Notes: generated by a model not told the origin, from the sequence alone. 64,000 nucleotides of DNA from an uncultured bacterium (GCA_903912525.1 CAIWHK010000032.1:62001-126000), one strand, 5' to 3'; shown: positions 10,713 to 19,666, counted from the stretch's first letter. A program made the numbers and translations.

Positions 10713-10727
10713 CCCGGTCTGACCGGG
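10713..10727. promoter_or_regulatory. Short dyad in the lexA/HIT divergent region
   Basis: CCCGGT-CTG-ACCGGG is a perfect 6-bp inverted repeat with a 3-base centre, lying just upstream of the predicted HIT promoter and behind lexA. Function unknown; candidate protein-binding site. Confidence 0.3.
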
Positions 10728-10741
10728 CTGGCGGGCCTGCC

Positions 10742-10771
10742 TTGCCAGCGGGCTCCGATCGGTGCTAGGCT
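10742..10771 (+). promoter_or_regulatory. Candidate promoter of the HIT gene
   Basis: TTGCCA (10742-10747), an 18-base spacer and TAGGCT (10766-10771) lie 37 bases before the ATG. The -35 is good; the -10 keeps only T1, A2 and T6. Confidence 0.45.
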
Positions 10772-10807
10772 GCCATTGAAGCACCCACCCTGACCAGCGA
10801 GGGCCCC

Positions 10808-11152
10808 ATGAGCAGTTGCCTGTTCTGCGAGATCGCCGCCGGCCGGATCAAGGCCGAGATCATCCACGAGGACGAGGGCTGCCTGGCGTTCCGGGATATC
10901 AGCCCGAAGGCGCCGAGCCACATTCTGGTCATCCCCCGCCGGCACCTGGACGGCCTGAACGACCTGGTCGGCCCCGACAGTGCGGCGGCTGACGGCCTGC
11001 TCGCCGCCGGCGTCATGGCGGCCCATGCCGAGGGTCTGGCTCCGGGCGGCTATCGCTTCGTGATCAACTGCGGCCAGGACGGCGGGCAGAGCGTGGGACA
11101 TCTCCACCTTCATGTCCTGGGCGGCCGACCGCTGGCCTGGCCTCCGGGCTGA
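10808..11152 (+). CDS. HIT family nucleotide-binding protein (HinT type)
   Basis: 114 residues, the usual length for HinT proteins. ATG 10808 follows GAGGG. It opens with CLFCEIAAGRIKAEIIHED, the classic N-terminus of the family. The histidine triad is HLHLH near the C-terminus (GHLHLHVLGG). Such enzymes hydrolyse purine nucleoside phosphoramidates and adenylated conjugates in the cytoplasm. One of only three plus-strand genes in the window, divergent from lexA; it stops 13 bp short of the convergent lipoprotein gene. Confidence 0.95.
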   Translation: MSSCLFCEIAAGRIKAEIIHEDEGCLAFRDISPKAPSHILVIPRRHLDGLNDLVGPDSAAADGLLAAGVMAAHAEGLAPGGYRFVINCGQDGGQSVGHLHLHVLGGRPLAWPPG

Positions 11153-11165
11153 GCCAGCCCGGGCA

Positions 11166-12734
11166 CTAGTGCGCGTAGCCGGCCATGTCGAGGCCCTGCC
11201 GCAGGTGGCTGATCAGCCTCACGGCCCGCACCTCGTCAGGATGGATCGGCTCGGGCAGTGACAGGTTCCCGGAAGCGCCGACCACCATCAGGTGGCCGGA
11301 GGTCGGGCACGAATTGTCGTAGTGCTCGATCAGCCCCAGGACATGCCCCAGTTCGTGCAAAGCGACTTCCTGGAAAAACCGGTCGGTGAGCAACCCGGTC
11401 TCGACTTCGATGCGCATGCGCTCGGGCAGCACGTTCCCGATCACTCCCCCGGACGGCAACTCGAGCGAAACCTGTCCGTAGCCCGCCGCCGCATCGGTGA
11501 CCCACCGGAAATGCGCGTCGGCTTCGGCCGCCGACGCCACCTCGACGAACATCGCCTCACCGACCGTGTCGTTCCAGAGGGCGAGCATCGGCCGCGCGAG
11601 ATCATCCATCTGCCGCCCTGTGGCCAGCGTCGAATCGGGCAGGAACACCTTCACGGGATAGGACTCCCACCGCCAGAACCGCGTGGCGGACGTATCGCCG
11701 GCCACCGCCATGGTCCTGGTCGCGTCGCGGACATAGTCGAGGAAGCTCGCTCCGTAGGCCATGCAGTCCGGATCGATCACGTACCGGTACGGCAACACGA
11801 TGTCGAAGTTGATATCGGCCCCGCTCGACAACGGCGCACTCGTGAAGTCGAAGTGATCGGTGGTGGTCGTGTGCACGTTCACCGCGTCGATACTGCGATA
11901 GGGCCCCAACCGGAAGTGCCCGGCGCCGTCGGTGTTGCCGTTGCGTGGCGGCGCGGTCGAGCCCACGATCACGCCGAGCATCGGCAAGCCGACGTCGTCG
12001 GTCACCCGTCCCTCGATCCACCACTCGGAAGTGATCACCGTATAGCCGCCCGCCACCAGCGACGACAATTGCCCATGGTTGTCCCGGGCGCGGATGGCGA
12101 ACCAGGCCTCGGCGCCCGGGGCCAGCCCGTCGGCCAGCCCGAACGTCGCGGAATAGCCCGCCTGCCCGGCCAGGTGGGGAACCTCGGTCAGTGTCGGACT
12201 CGATTCCCAGTTCTGCAGGGTGACGGGACCGCCGTAACCGACCTTGACCACGTAGTGCGTGATCGGCCAGGCCGAAGCCGGGATGCGATTCCAGGTCATC
12301 ACGACCTGCACCGGGTCGGGACCGGCCGAAACATGCACGTTCGGGACGATGGGCGGTGTCGTCGCGGGCTCGGCTGCCACGTCGATGACCCAGAACCAGT
12401 CCCTCGTCGACGCACCGGCCTCCGCGTGGGCCCTGAGGGTGTCTCGCTGAACAAACGAGGCGTCATACGTATATTCGGTCGCCGTGCCGACGATCGCTCC
12501 GCGCATCCGCCACGTCACCTCGACGGCGGTCGCCGGATCGGTGTGGACGGCGCAGGCGAGCGTCTGCCCGATCACCAGTGGCTGCCCCTGCGCTGCGGGT
12601 GTGAAGGTGATGGTGACGGAGCCACCCCCGTCGGGCCCCGTAGCGCCCCCGCCGCAACCGCCGAGCAGCAGCAGGCCGGCAATGGCCAGTGCCAGCGCCC
12701 GGGTCAACGGGGAACGGAACAGGTTCGTGTCCAT
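11166..12734 (-). CDS. Metalloprotease-like lipoprotein with fibronectin-type and carboxypeptidase-regulatory-like domains
   Basis: 522 residues from ATG 12734, chosen because it gives a clean lipoprotein signal (hydrophobic core then LLGGC); the Shine-Dalgarno is weak. After the lipobox come beta-rich Ig/fibronectin-like sequence (TWNRIPASAWPITHYVVKV) and a carboxypeptidase regulatory-like fold (IEGRVTDDVGLPMLGVIVG). The C-terminal region carries HELGHVLGLIEH at residues 460-471, the extended zinc motif HExxHxxGxxH of metzincin-type peptidases. It is therefore probably a lipid-anchored zinc peptidase facing periplasm or exterior. Substrate unknown. It lies 35 bp after the substrate-binding lipoprotein gene, probably in one transcript. 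Confidence 0.82.
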   Translation of the reverse strand: MDTNLFRSPLTRALALAIAGLLLLGGCGGGATGPDGGGSVTITFTPAAQGQPLVIGQTLACAVHTDPATAVEVTWRMRGAIVGTATEYTYDASFVQRDTLRAHAEAGASTRDWFWVIDVAAEPATTPPIVPNVHVSAGPDPVQVVMTWNRIPASAWPITHYVVKVGYGGPVTLQNWESSPTLTEVPHLAGQAGYSATFGLADGLAPGAEAWFAIRARDNHGQLSSLVAGGYTVITSEWWIEGRVTDDVGLPMLGVIVGSTAPPRNGNTDGAGHFRLGPYRSIDAVNVHTTTTDHFDFTSAPLSSGADINFDIVLPYRYVIDPDCMAYGASFLDYVRDATRTMAVAGDTSATRFWRWESYPVKVFLPDSTLATGRQMDDLARPMLALWNDTVGEAMFVEVASAAEADAHFRWVTDAAAGYGQVSLELPSGGVIGNVLPERMRIEVETGLLTDRFFQEVALHELGHVLGLIEHYDNSCPTSGHLMVVGASGNLSLPEPIHPDEVRAVRLISHLRQGLDMAGYAH

Positions 12735-12769
12735 GCACTCAATGTACGGGGAGAGGCAGCGGCCGCCAA

Positions 12770-14416
12770 TCATCGGCCGCCCTGCCCGGCGCGCCGGTCC
12801 GCGGGCGCGATCCACCATTCATCGAGGTTGTTGACCGGCGACAGCATGTGCGGGCGCACGTCGCGCAGGCGCCGGTTCACCGCGACCAGGTTGTCGGGGT
12901 AGAAGAGGTAGGCCGCAGGCGGGTCCGCGGCGAGCGTGGATTGCAGCGCCTTCCAGGTGGGCAGCGCGCGGGCGCGATCGCGCTCGCCAAGCGCGACGTC
13001 CAGCAGCGAGTCGACCGTCGTGTTCGCGTAGTGCCCGAAATTGAACTCGCCGGTGGCCGTCGAGCGGACGGACGGCGCCGGGTTGCCGTAGAGGTTCAGC
13101 GTGAACAGGCCGAGATAGGCGTCGAAGTCGCCGGCGCGCACGCGCGCCAGCCCGGCCACCTGTTCCATCGCCCGCACCTCGACTGCGGCGCCGACCGCGG
13201 CGAGGTTCTCGCGCAGGATGACACCACCCTGCTCGCGCACGGGGTCGCCGCCCTTGGTCAGGATCTCGAAGCGGAGCTCACGGCCGGCCCGTTCCAGCAC
13301 GCCGTCGCCGTCCTCGTCGCGCCAGCCGGCACCCGCCAGCAAGCGCCGCGCAGCCTCCACATCACAGGCGTCGGGCCGCAGATCGCGGTCGTGGTTCCAG
13401 AGCGCGGGCGCAATCGGGCTTGTGGCCGGCGTCCCGAATCCATCCACGAGCGACGACACCAGCCGTTCCCGGTCGACCGCCAGCGACAGGGCGCGTCGCG
13501 TGGCGGCATCCGCGAAGACGGGATCAACGCAATTCCACATCAGGTAGTACAGGAGCCGTCCGCCGCAATCGACCAGCCGAAGGTCGCCGCGGGCTTCCAG
13601 GCGCTTCGCGGCCGAGGACGAGATGCCGTCGGCGACGTCGACCTCCCCTGTCTCGAGCGCCAGCAGGCGCACGGATTCGTCGGGGAGCACACGGAACACG
13701 ACGCGGTCCAGTCGCGCCGGCGTTCCGGGGTAGGCAGGATTGCGGACGAACGTCAGGTCGCGGTTGTGGGCCCACGATTCCAGCCGGAAAGCGCCGGATG
13801 ACAGGGGCGACTGGTTGATCGGCCAGGTACCGGCCGTGGACGGGTCCAACCCCTGGAGGATGTGCCAGGGCAGGACCTGGTGCCAGGTCGCCTGCACGGG
13901 GTCAGGCACCACACGCGCCAACGTGTACCGCACGGTGCTGTCATCGACAGCTTCGGCGCCCACCACGTTATCGTAGAGGCTGCGCCGCGTGCTGCCCGTC
14001 CGCTCGTCCTTGAACAGCCCGAGCGACATCACGACGTCGCGCGCCGTCAGCGCCGCGCCGTCGGACCAGGACCACGGATTGAGGTGGTAGGTGATCGACA
14101 GGCCGTCGGGGGCCACGTCCCAGCCCCGCGCCAGGCGTGGTCGGTAGGTCAGGTCCTCGGCCATGTCGGCCAGACCGTCGTAGAGCTCGGCGTTGATCAC
14201 GCCGGCGATGGTTGCGTTGGAGAGCAGGGGATTCAGGACATCCGGGTCCGCCGCGAGGGCCACCACAGCGGTGCCGCCGCCCACCGGCTCGCCGGCGCCG
14301 CCCGCGACCTCCGGGTTCCGCGGTCGGTCCTTCCCGCAACCTGAGGCCAGTGCGACAGCGAGCGCCAGCACCGCGGCCAGCGCGTCTATCCGGCGATGTC
14401 GAGCTTGCAACTGCAT
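12770..14416 (-). CDS. Peptide/nickel-type ABC transporter substrate-binding lipoprotein (SBP family 5)
   Basis: 548 residues. ATG 14416 follows GGGGAG. The signal sequence ends in a lipobox (LASGC), so the protein should be lipid-anchored in the envelope. The fold of SBP_bac_5 is evident: early LAADPDVLNPLLSNATIAG, YRPRLARGWDVAPDG with TYHLNPWSWSDGAALTARD, and later RRALSLAVDRERLV. These proteins capture oligopeptides or other ligands for an ABC importer. No permease or ATPase genes are adjacent, so it is an orphan in this window; the downstream neighbour is a metalloprotease-like lipoprotein. Its promoter carries an array of inverted half-sites. Confidence 0.9.
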   Translation of the reverse strand: MQLQARHRRIDALAAVLALAVALASGCGKDRPRNPEVAGGAGEPVGGGTAVVALAADPDVLNPLLSNATIAGVINAELYDGLADMAEDLTYRPRLARGWDVAPDGLSITYHLNPWSWSDGAALTARDVVMSLGLFKDERTGSTRRSLYDNVVGAEAVDDSTVRYTLARVVPDPVQATWHQVLPWHILQGLDPSTAGTWPINQSPLSSGAFRLESWAHNRDLTFVRNPAYPGTPARLDRVVFRVLPDESVRLLALETGEVDVADGISSSAAKRLEARGDLRLVDCGGRLLYYLMWNCVDPVFADAATRRALSLAVDRERLVSSLVDGFGTPATSPIAPALWNHDRDLRPDACDVEAARRLLAGAGWRDEDGDGVLERAGRELRFEILTKGGDPVREQGGVILRENLAAVGAAVEVRAMEQVAGLARVRAGDFDAYLGLFTLNLYGNPAPSVRSTATGEFNFGHYANTTVDSLLDVALGERDRARALPTWKALQSTLAADPPAAYLFYPDNLVAVNRRLRDVRPHMLSPVNNLDEWWIAPADRRAGQGGR

Positions 14417-14461
14417 GCGGTCACTCCCCGGCGCGCCGCGCCCGCGGCCGCCATGCCCCGC

Positions 14462-14491
14462 ACGTTAGGATGGACGACCACCGGTCGTCAA
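14462..14491 (-). promoter_or_regulatory. Promoter of the substrate-binding lipoprotein gene
   Basis: On the minus strand TTGACG (14491-14486), an 18-base spacer and TAACGT (14467-14462) precede the gene, with the start predicted about 40 nt before ATG 14416. Confidence 0.5.
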
Positions 14492-14496
14492 CGACC
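14473..14496. promoter_or_regulatory. Operator-like half-site cluster over the -35 region
   Basis: GACGACC-ACC-GGTCGTC (14473-14489) is a perfect 7-bp dyad, and its right arm forms a second dyad, GGTCGT-CA-ACGACC (14483-14496). The three half-sites cover the spacer and -35 box of the promoter above, the position expected for a repressor. Confidence 0.5.
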
Positions 14497-14521
14497 GACG
14501 CCGGGCCGGCCCAAAATGGGA

Positions 14522-14555
14522 CGGCCGCCGGGACCCTTCCGGGCACCGGCGGCCG
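14522..14555 (-). terminator. Terminator-like hairpin after the C25 gene
   Basis: CGGCCGCCGG and CCGGCGGCCG form a perfect 10-bp stem (14522-14531 with 14546-14555) whose 14-base loop can form a further CCC/GGG pair. On the minus strand it is followed shortly by ATTTTG, a short T run. It lies 28 bp after the C25 stop. Confidence 0.5.
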
Positions 14556-14582
14556 CTACCGTCACATCCCGGACAGCCGATG

Positions 14583-17500
14583 CTATTTGACGAGCGTCAT
14601 CTTCTGGATCCCCTCCTGCCCCGCCGCGCGGGCCCGCACGAGGTAGACGCCGCTCGGCTGGGCACGGCCGGTATCATCGCGACCGTCCCACACCATCGTG
14701 TGCCAGCCGCCCTCGATCACGCCCTCGTGCAGCGCGCGAATGCGCTGCCCGCGCACGTCGTAGATGTCCACGGTCAGTTCACCGCGGGCCTCCACGTAAA
14801 GGTTGAACTTGGCCGACGGGTTGAACGGGTTCGGATACGGCCGGTCGAGCTGCAGGCCCGCGCGCGGCACCGCCGGGCCGTCCGGTGTTCCCACCAGCTC
14901 GATCGGGAAGTAGACGCCGGTCCGCTGCATGTTCGCCTTGTACGTCGGCCACGGCACATCGGTGCGATCGTAGGCGAACGGCATGTCCCACACGTGGCAC
15001 AGGAAGTCCCAGCCCGCGTAGACGATGTCGACGTCCCCGTCCTTGTCCAGGTCGGTGATCGTCACGCCGGGCATGAGAGGGCCCTCGAGCGTGATCGGGA
15101 AACCGGAAACCGGCTGCCCGTTGGCGTGGTAGGCGTAGAGGTTGTACGGCGCCGCCGCATTGCCGCCGCCGATGCCGTGCAGGATCTCCGGCGAGCCGTC
15201 GCCGTCGATGTCGCCGACCACCGGGCTGCCCTCGGAGCTGCCGGGCAGCGCGACCGGCCAGCCGGCCAGGAACTGCCCGCTTGTGCCTCCGGCGTAGTTC
15301 GTATCGAGCACCACGAGCTTGCTGAGCAGGCCCGTCTCGTTCGGCGTGTAGATGATCTCGAGTTGCCCGTCGCCGTCGACGTCGCCGAGCGCCGGGGAGC
15401 CGACCCACTCGTCCGTCGCCGCCAGGCCGGTGAACTTCGGGAAGCCGGGGTAGTTCGTGCCGTTCTGCCGCACCGCGTACACGTAGCGGTTCTTGCAGTA
15501 GAACACCAGTTCCTTCAGCCCGTCGCCGTCCAGGTCGCCGATGGCGATATCATCATTGATCGGGCCGTTGGTGACATACGGGAAGCCGGCCGGGAACGTG
15601 CCGTCGTACTTCAGGGCCATCAGCCGCTTGAGGCCCGAACTGTCGTTCTTGGTGCCGAAGATGATCTCCAGGGCGCCATCGCCGTCGAGGTCGAACAGCG
15701 TCGGGCCGCTGCGCGACCACTCCCACGTTGCGCCGTCGCGCACGTAGAAGACGCCGTTCGTGGCGGGGTTGGCGTCACCGTCGCGCACCTCGGTGCCGTC
15801 GGCGTTCCAGGCCCAGACCACACCGTTGAGCGTGTTCACCACGACCTCGGGCCGGTGATCGCCGTCGATGTCGCCGACCGCCGGCGCCGCCCAGTTCCAG
15901 TTGCTGCCCGACGGCAGGTCCAGGCTCCGCGGCCAGCCCGGGGCCTCGGCCCCTGTCTTCGTGTAGGCGTGGATCTTCAACGTCGGGGCGCGCTCGCTGA
16001 TGATCATCTCCATGCCCGGCACGTTGTCGAGATCCGCCAGCGTTACCGCTGCCGGCTGGAGAACCGCTCCCGGCGCGAATTCAGTGAAGTTGCCCAGGGT
16101 CTGCGAGTCGCCGTCACCGTCGCGGAGCTCCTCGCCGTTCGCGTGCCACACGAAGACCTGGCCGCTGGCGACCACGATCTCCTGCTGGCCATCGCCGTCG
16201 ACGTCGCCGACCGCGAGCGGGCCGCTGGTTTCGCCCGCGAACGACCGCGGGAAGTTCGTGGCTTCGGCCGGCGCCGTACTGCGGCTGACGATCGTCGACA
16301 GCAGGCTTGGCACGCCGGACTGGTCGACAGTGCCGACCTTGTAGTAATAGGTGGTCAGCTGGTTGAGCCCCGTATCCGCGAAGTAGGACGTCCCGATCAC
16401 CACATCCTTGTTCGCCCGGATGAACGGCCCGGCCGGCGACAAGCTGCGGTAGACGTTGTAGCCCCTCGTGTCGAGCGCCGTCGCCGGGATCCAGGACAGC
16501 GCGATGATATCGGCGCCGAGCGTCGTGTTGGTCGTGATGCTGCCCGGAGTGTCGGGCCGCTCGAGGGTGAAATCGTGGCGGGTCTTGCGACCGTACCCGT
16601 CGGTGATCACGATGCGCGCCGCGTTGTTGCGGATCGGGTCGATCGACATCGAGAACGCCGGCGTGCACTCGCTCTCGACGAGCAGCCCCAGTGACGGCCA
16701 GGTGGCGACGGAATCGTACCGGGCCACGTAGGCGCTGTCGGTCCGCAGCCGGCCGCTGAGGGGGCCGCTGGAGCCGGAGCCGAAGTTCTTGACGACCACG
16801 GTGACGCCGAGGCGCTCACCGGTCCCCAGTCCGCCGTCCCCGTTGCCCCACGTAACGTCCTCCCAGTCCAGCGAGACAACCTCGAGCTGGGGCGCATGCA
16901 CCATCGCCGTCCATTCGGACGTGTAGTGCGAGCTGCCGACCACGGTGTCGAACGAGAACACGACCGGTGTCGCGTCAGCGACGGCGCTGTCGACATAAAC
17001 GAGCATCGGCGTCAGCGCCGCCGTGGAGCCACCCGCGGCCACCGCGGCGAACCCGGCGCCGGGCGTGGGCACCGTCACCAGGGGCGCACTGGTCGAAACC
17101 GTCGAGGCGGCGGCGCCGGCGGCGCTGCCTCCCGTCTCGCGCAGGACCGGGCGCAGGGCGACCGTCTCGCCCGCGTCGATCAGGCCGTCCCCGTTGCCGG
17201 AGCTGCCGTCGGTGCCGTCGTCGTGGATGACCACGGACTCGACCGCCAGGTAGGCGCTGCCGCTGGTGACCGGCAGCGACCGCGTCGTCAGGGCCAGGTT
17301 GCGGCCGGAGACCTTCATCGTCACGGTGCCAATGCTGGTCGGCAGGACGGGCAGGCTGACGTGCCCGAGCGCATCGGTGACACCGTACGCCAGGTCCTCG
17401 GCGCCCTTCTGCACGCACACGGTGGCGCCCGCGAAAGGAACGCCGGCAACCGTGACCGTGGCATTTACGACCTGCGGTCCGACCGTCAGCGAGTTCGTGC

Positions 17501-19412
17501 CGGACACGACGACCGCCTTCGGCGCCGACGTCCAGACCGGCAGCGAAGGATCGCCCAGCAGGGTGTAGTTCTCGAACGTCCAGCGGTCGGTGTAGTTGTT
17601 GGTCGTCAGGCCGATGAACGGCAGCCGGCTGAGCGCCAGCAGGCGCCCGACGCGGTTTTCCGACGTGCAGTAGAGCTTCCCGAAGAACTCCTGCTGGTAG
17701 TTGTTGGCGTTGTTCGGGAACGCCGCGCGCACCGAACCGAGCGAACAGATGGCGCCGCCGTGCGGATTCTGCACGAACCGCTCCAGCAGGCAACTGTTGT
17801 CGAAGGCGGCCGACGCGCAGTTCAGCGCATACATCAGGAACGAGTGCCCGTTGTTCGTCAGGTTGTCGGCGTCGGTCGTCATGAAGTTGGCGTCCGCGAC
17901 CGACATGTTGAAGTAGTAGCCGTGGCCGATCTGGTTGAAGATCCCGTAATGACCGGTGTTCAGCGAGTCGATCAGCGCGGCGCGGGAAAGTGGCGCATCC
18001 CAGGGATAGCCGACGTTGGTCTCGTACATCCGCTTGTATTCCATGCCGGTGCACGGGACGATGCTGTTGGTCACCTGCTCGTGCGCGAACTTGGCGCCAT
18101 CGAGGGTGATGAAGTTGGAACCGTGGCCGTAGTCCTCGGGGAACAGCACCTCGGCGGCGAACAGCGTGCGATTCGTCCAGCCCGCGCCGGCCGCCGTGCT
18201 CTCGTAGGCGATCACCTTGTTGACGAAGGTCGTCGCCGCCCCCAGCGTGCTGACGGCGGCGCGGCCCAGATAGACCTCTTCCGCGAAATCGGCGGCGTCG
18301 CCGGGCGACGTCCCGGTGAGCGGTTCGCCGAATTCATCGTCGCCGTCCGCGTTCCAGTTGCCGTCCAGGCAGGCGAAGTAGAGATCGCAGGGAATCGCGG
18401 TCCAACCGTTCACCGGGTAGAAATTGCTCATCACGTAGCGGGGCGGCAGGATGTCCGAATCGCCGGCCAGCATGACGTAGTCCACGCCCCACTTCTGGTA
18501 CGCGTCGCGGATGTACATCCGCAGCGTCTCCTGGAAGTCGGCGCCGCGGCGGTAATTCGCCTCGATGTACTCGCGCGTCGCGACCACCGTCGGGATGCCC
18601 TGGGCCGTCTTGTGCGCAGCGAGCACCTCAAAGGCCGGCCGCATGGCTTCGTTGGTCACGATCAGGAAGTTGACCGCGCTGCCGCTGAGGCTCGGCGTCT
18701 TGTCGGGGTTGAAGCCCCCGTCGCTGCCCACCGCAGCGGCGCCGTCCTGCCGGTCGTAGCCGTTCAACTCGGCCGGGTTCGCGACGAGATCGGCCAGGAC
18801 CGCGAGGTTGGCCTCGCGCTCGGCCGGCACCAGTCGCTCGCGAACAGCGACGTCGTCGGCCGGCACGCCCTTCCCATAGGACACGCGCACGGCGTAACTG
18901 TCGAGGAACTCGACCTCGCCGGCGGTCGCCGTGCTGCGCATCGGGAACACTTCCACGGCCAACAGGCGATAGCCTCGCCAGGTGTGCGTGCCGTCGAAAC
19001 GACCCCACGCGGCGGGATACACGCCACCGGTTGCTTCCAGGCGCGCCTTCGTCAGGATGTCACCGGTGTCCGTGATCAGGGGCTCACCGACCGCCAGGGC
19101 GCCGTCGACCTTCTCGAGGTGTGTCGCCAGCGGTTCGATCCACGCGTTCTCCACGACGGCGTCAGCGGGAACCAGCAACAGCAGCGTATGCAGCGGGAGG
19201 CGCGGCTGCCCGGGATCATCGATCCCGCGCAACTGGCCGAACACCGGGAAGGCGTCGCCCTTCGCGTCCCGCGACCACGAAAGGTCGCGCACGTCGAAGC
19301 GATCTTCGTAAACGACGCTGCCGGCAGGATGGGTGGCTGCCGCTGCCGCCAGCGGAACGGCAAGGGCGATCAGGAACGACAGGGCTACGCGGCGGATGCC
19401 GAACGCTTTCAT
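14583..19412 (-). CDS. Secreted gingipain-like (peptidase C25) protein with FG-GAP repeats and FlgD-like/type IX C-terminal domain
   Basis: 1,609 residues. ATG 19412 follows GGAGG and gives a clean signal peptide; a longer in-frame start at 19457 lacks this. A propeptide-like region precedes the C25 caspase-like domain, with likely catalytic His497 (QIGHGYYF) and Cys532 (ALNCASAAF). A fibronectin-like domain follows near 950-1040. Around 1065-1465 about eight integrin-like repeats carry calcium-binding DxDxDG loops, for example GDVDGDGQQEI and GDLDGDGLKEL. The last 80 residues begin YPNPFNPSAKF and end SGVYLVRARAAG, the FlgD-Ig/type IX sorting-type domain. It is probably exported to the cell surface or medium as a Cys protease. 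It has its own promoter and a roughly 220-nt leader. Confidence 0.93.
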   Translation of the reverse strand: MKAFGIRRVALSFLIALAVPLAAAAATHPAGSVVYEDRFDVRDLSWSRDAKGDAFPVFGQLRGIDDPGQPRLPLHTLLLLVPADAVVENAWIEPLATHLEKVDGALAVGEPLITDTGDILTKARLEATGGVYPAAWGRFDGTHTWRGYRLLAVEVFPMRSTATAGEVEFLDSYAVRVSYGKGVPADDVAVRERLVPAEREANLAVLADLVANPAELNGYDRQDGAAAVGSDGGFNPDKTPSLSGSAVNFLIVTNEAMRPAFEVLAAHKTAQGIPTVVATREYIEANYRRGADFQETLRMYIRDAYQKWGVDYVMLAGDSDILPPRYVMSNFYPVNGWTAIPCDLYFACLDGNWNADGDDEFGEPLTGTSPGDAADFAEEVYLGRAAVSTLGAATTFVNKVIAYESTAAGAGWTNRTLFAAEVLFPEDYGHGSNFITLDGAKFAHEQVTNSIVPCTGMEYKRMYETNVGYPWDAPLSRAALIDSLNTGHYGIFNQIGHGYYFNMSVADANFMTTDADNLTNNGHSFLMYALNCASAAFDNSCLLERFVQNPHGGAICSLGSVRAAFPNNANNYQQEFFGKLYCTSENRVGRLLALSRLPFIGLTTNNYTDRWTFENYTLLGDPSLPVWTSAPKAVVVSGTNSLTVGPQVVNATVTVAGVPFAGATVCVQKGAEDLAYGVTDALGHVSLPVLPTSIGTVTMKVSGRNLALTTRSLPVTSGSAYLAVESVVIHDDGTDGSSGNGDGLIDAGETVALRPVLRETGGSAAGAAASTVSTSAPLVTVPTPGAGFAAVAAGGSTAALTPMLVYVDSAVADATPVVFSFDTVVGSSHYTSEWTAMVHAPQLEVVSLDWEDVTWGNGDGGLGTGERLGVTVVVKNFGSGSSGPLSGRLRTDSAYVARYDSVATWPSLGLLVESECTPAFSMSIDPIRNNAARIVITDGYGRKTRHDFTLERPDTPGSITTNTTLGADIIALSWIPATALDTRGYNVYRSLSPAGPFIRANKDVVIGTSYFADTGLNQLTTYYYKVGTVDQSGVPSLLSTIVSRSTAPAEATNFPRSFAGETSGPLAVGDVDGDGQQEIVVASGQVFVWHANGEELRDGDGDSQTLGNFTEFAPGAVLQPAAVTLADLDNVPGMEMIISERAPTLKIHAYTKTGAEAPGWPRSLDLPSGSNWNWAAPAVGDIDGDHRPEVVVNTLNGVVWAWNADGTEVRDGDANPATNGVFYVRDGATWEWSRSGPTLFDLDGDGALEIIFGTKNDSSGLKRLMALKYDGTFPAGFPYVTNGPINDDIAIGDLDGDGLKELVFYCKNRYVYAVRQNGTNYPGFPKFTGLAATDEWVGSPALGDVDGDGQLEIIYTPNETGLLSKLVVLDTNYAGGTSGQFLAGWPVALPGSSEGSPVVGDIDGDGSPEILHGIGGGNAAAPYNLYAYHANGQPVSGFPITLEGPLMPGVTITDLDKDGDVDIVYAGWDFLCHVWDMPFAYDRTDVPWPTYKANMQRTGVYFPIELVGTPDGPAVPRAGLQLDRPYPNPFNPSAKFNLYVEARGELTVDIYDVRGQRIRALHEGVIEGGWHTMVWDGRDDTGRAQPSGVYLVRARAAGQEGIQKMTLVK

Positions 19413-19637
19413 GCAATGGCCTCCGGTCGGGCGTCCAAGGGCGGACGGTGACGTCACCAGCTGTGCAGAGGCGCGGGCCTCACGGTTTTCCAGGTTGTCG
19501 AGTCGTCCCGTACCCCATCGGGTAGGGGAATGATGCGCGATAGCGGTGTGTCGGGAACGACCTCCAGAAGGCTGACTGAAGCCCCACCGACACCGCCAGA
19601 CCGGGGCGATCGGAAACCGGGTTTCGGTGGTCGCAAG
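19413..19637 (-). other. Long untranslated leader of the C25 gene
   Basis: The interval from the predicted start (near 19631) to ATG 19412 is about 219 nt. It holds no open frame with a ribosome site and no riboswitch family that I can recognise. One small imperfect hairpin, CCCGTACCC against GGGTAGGGG, lies at 19507-19529. The rest of the gene-free stretch to 19748 holds the promoter and an AT-rich segment near 19660-19710. Confidence 0.4.
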
Positions 19638-19666
19638 AGTATACCAAAACCGGCAAAACGGGTCAA
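19638..19666 (-). promoter_or_regulatory. Strong promoter of the C25 gene
   Basis: On the minus strand TTGACC (19666-19661), a 17-base spacer and TATACT (19643-19638): five of six matches in each box with ideal spacing, the best sigma-70-type promoter in the window. Confidence 0.75.

Noticed and set aside
15020-16220. Repeated GGCGACG-rich units as a DNA repeat array
   Set aside because: They encode the calcium-loop repeats of the C25 protein and vary between copies.
16896-19451. Long plus-strand open frame opposite the C25 gene
   Set aside because: The minus-strand frame has signal peptide, catalytic residues and repeats; the plus frame has no domain.
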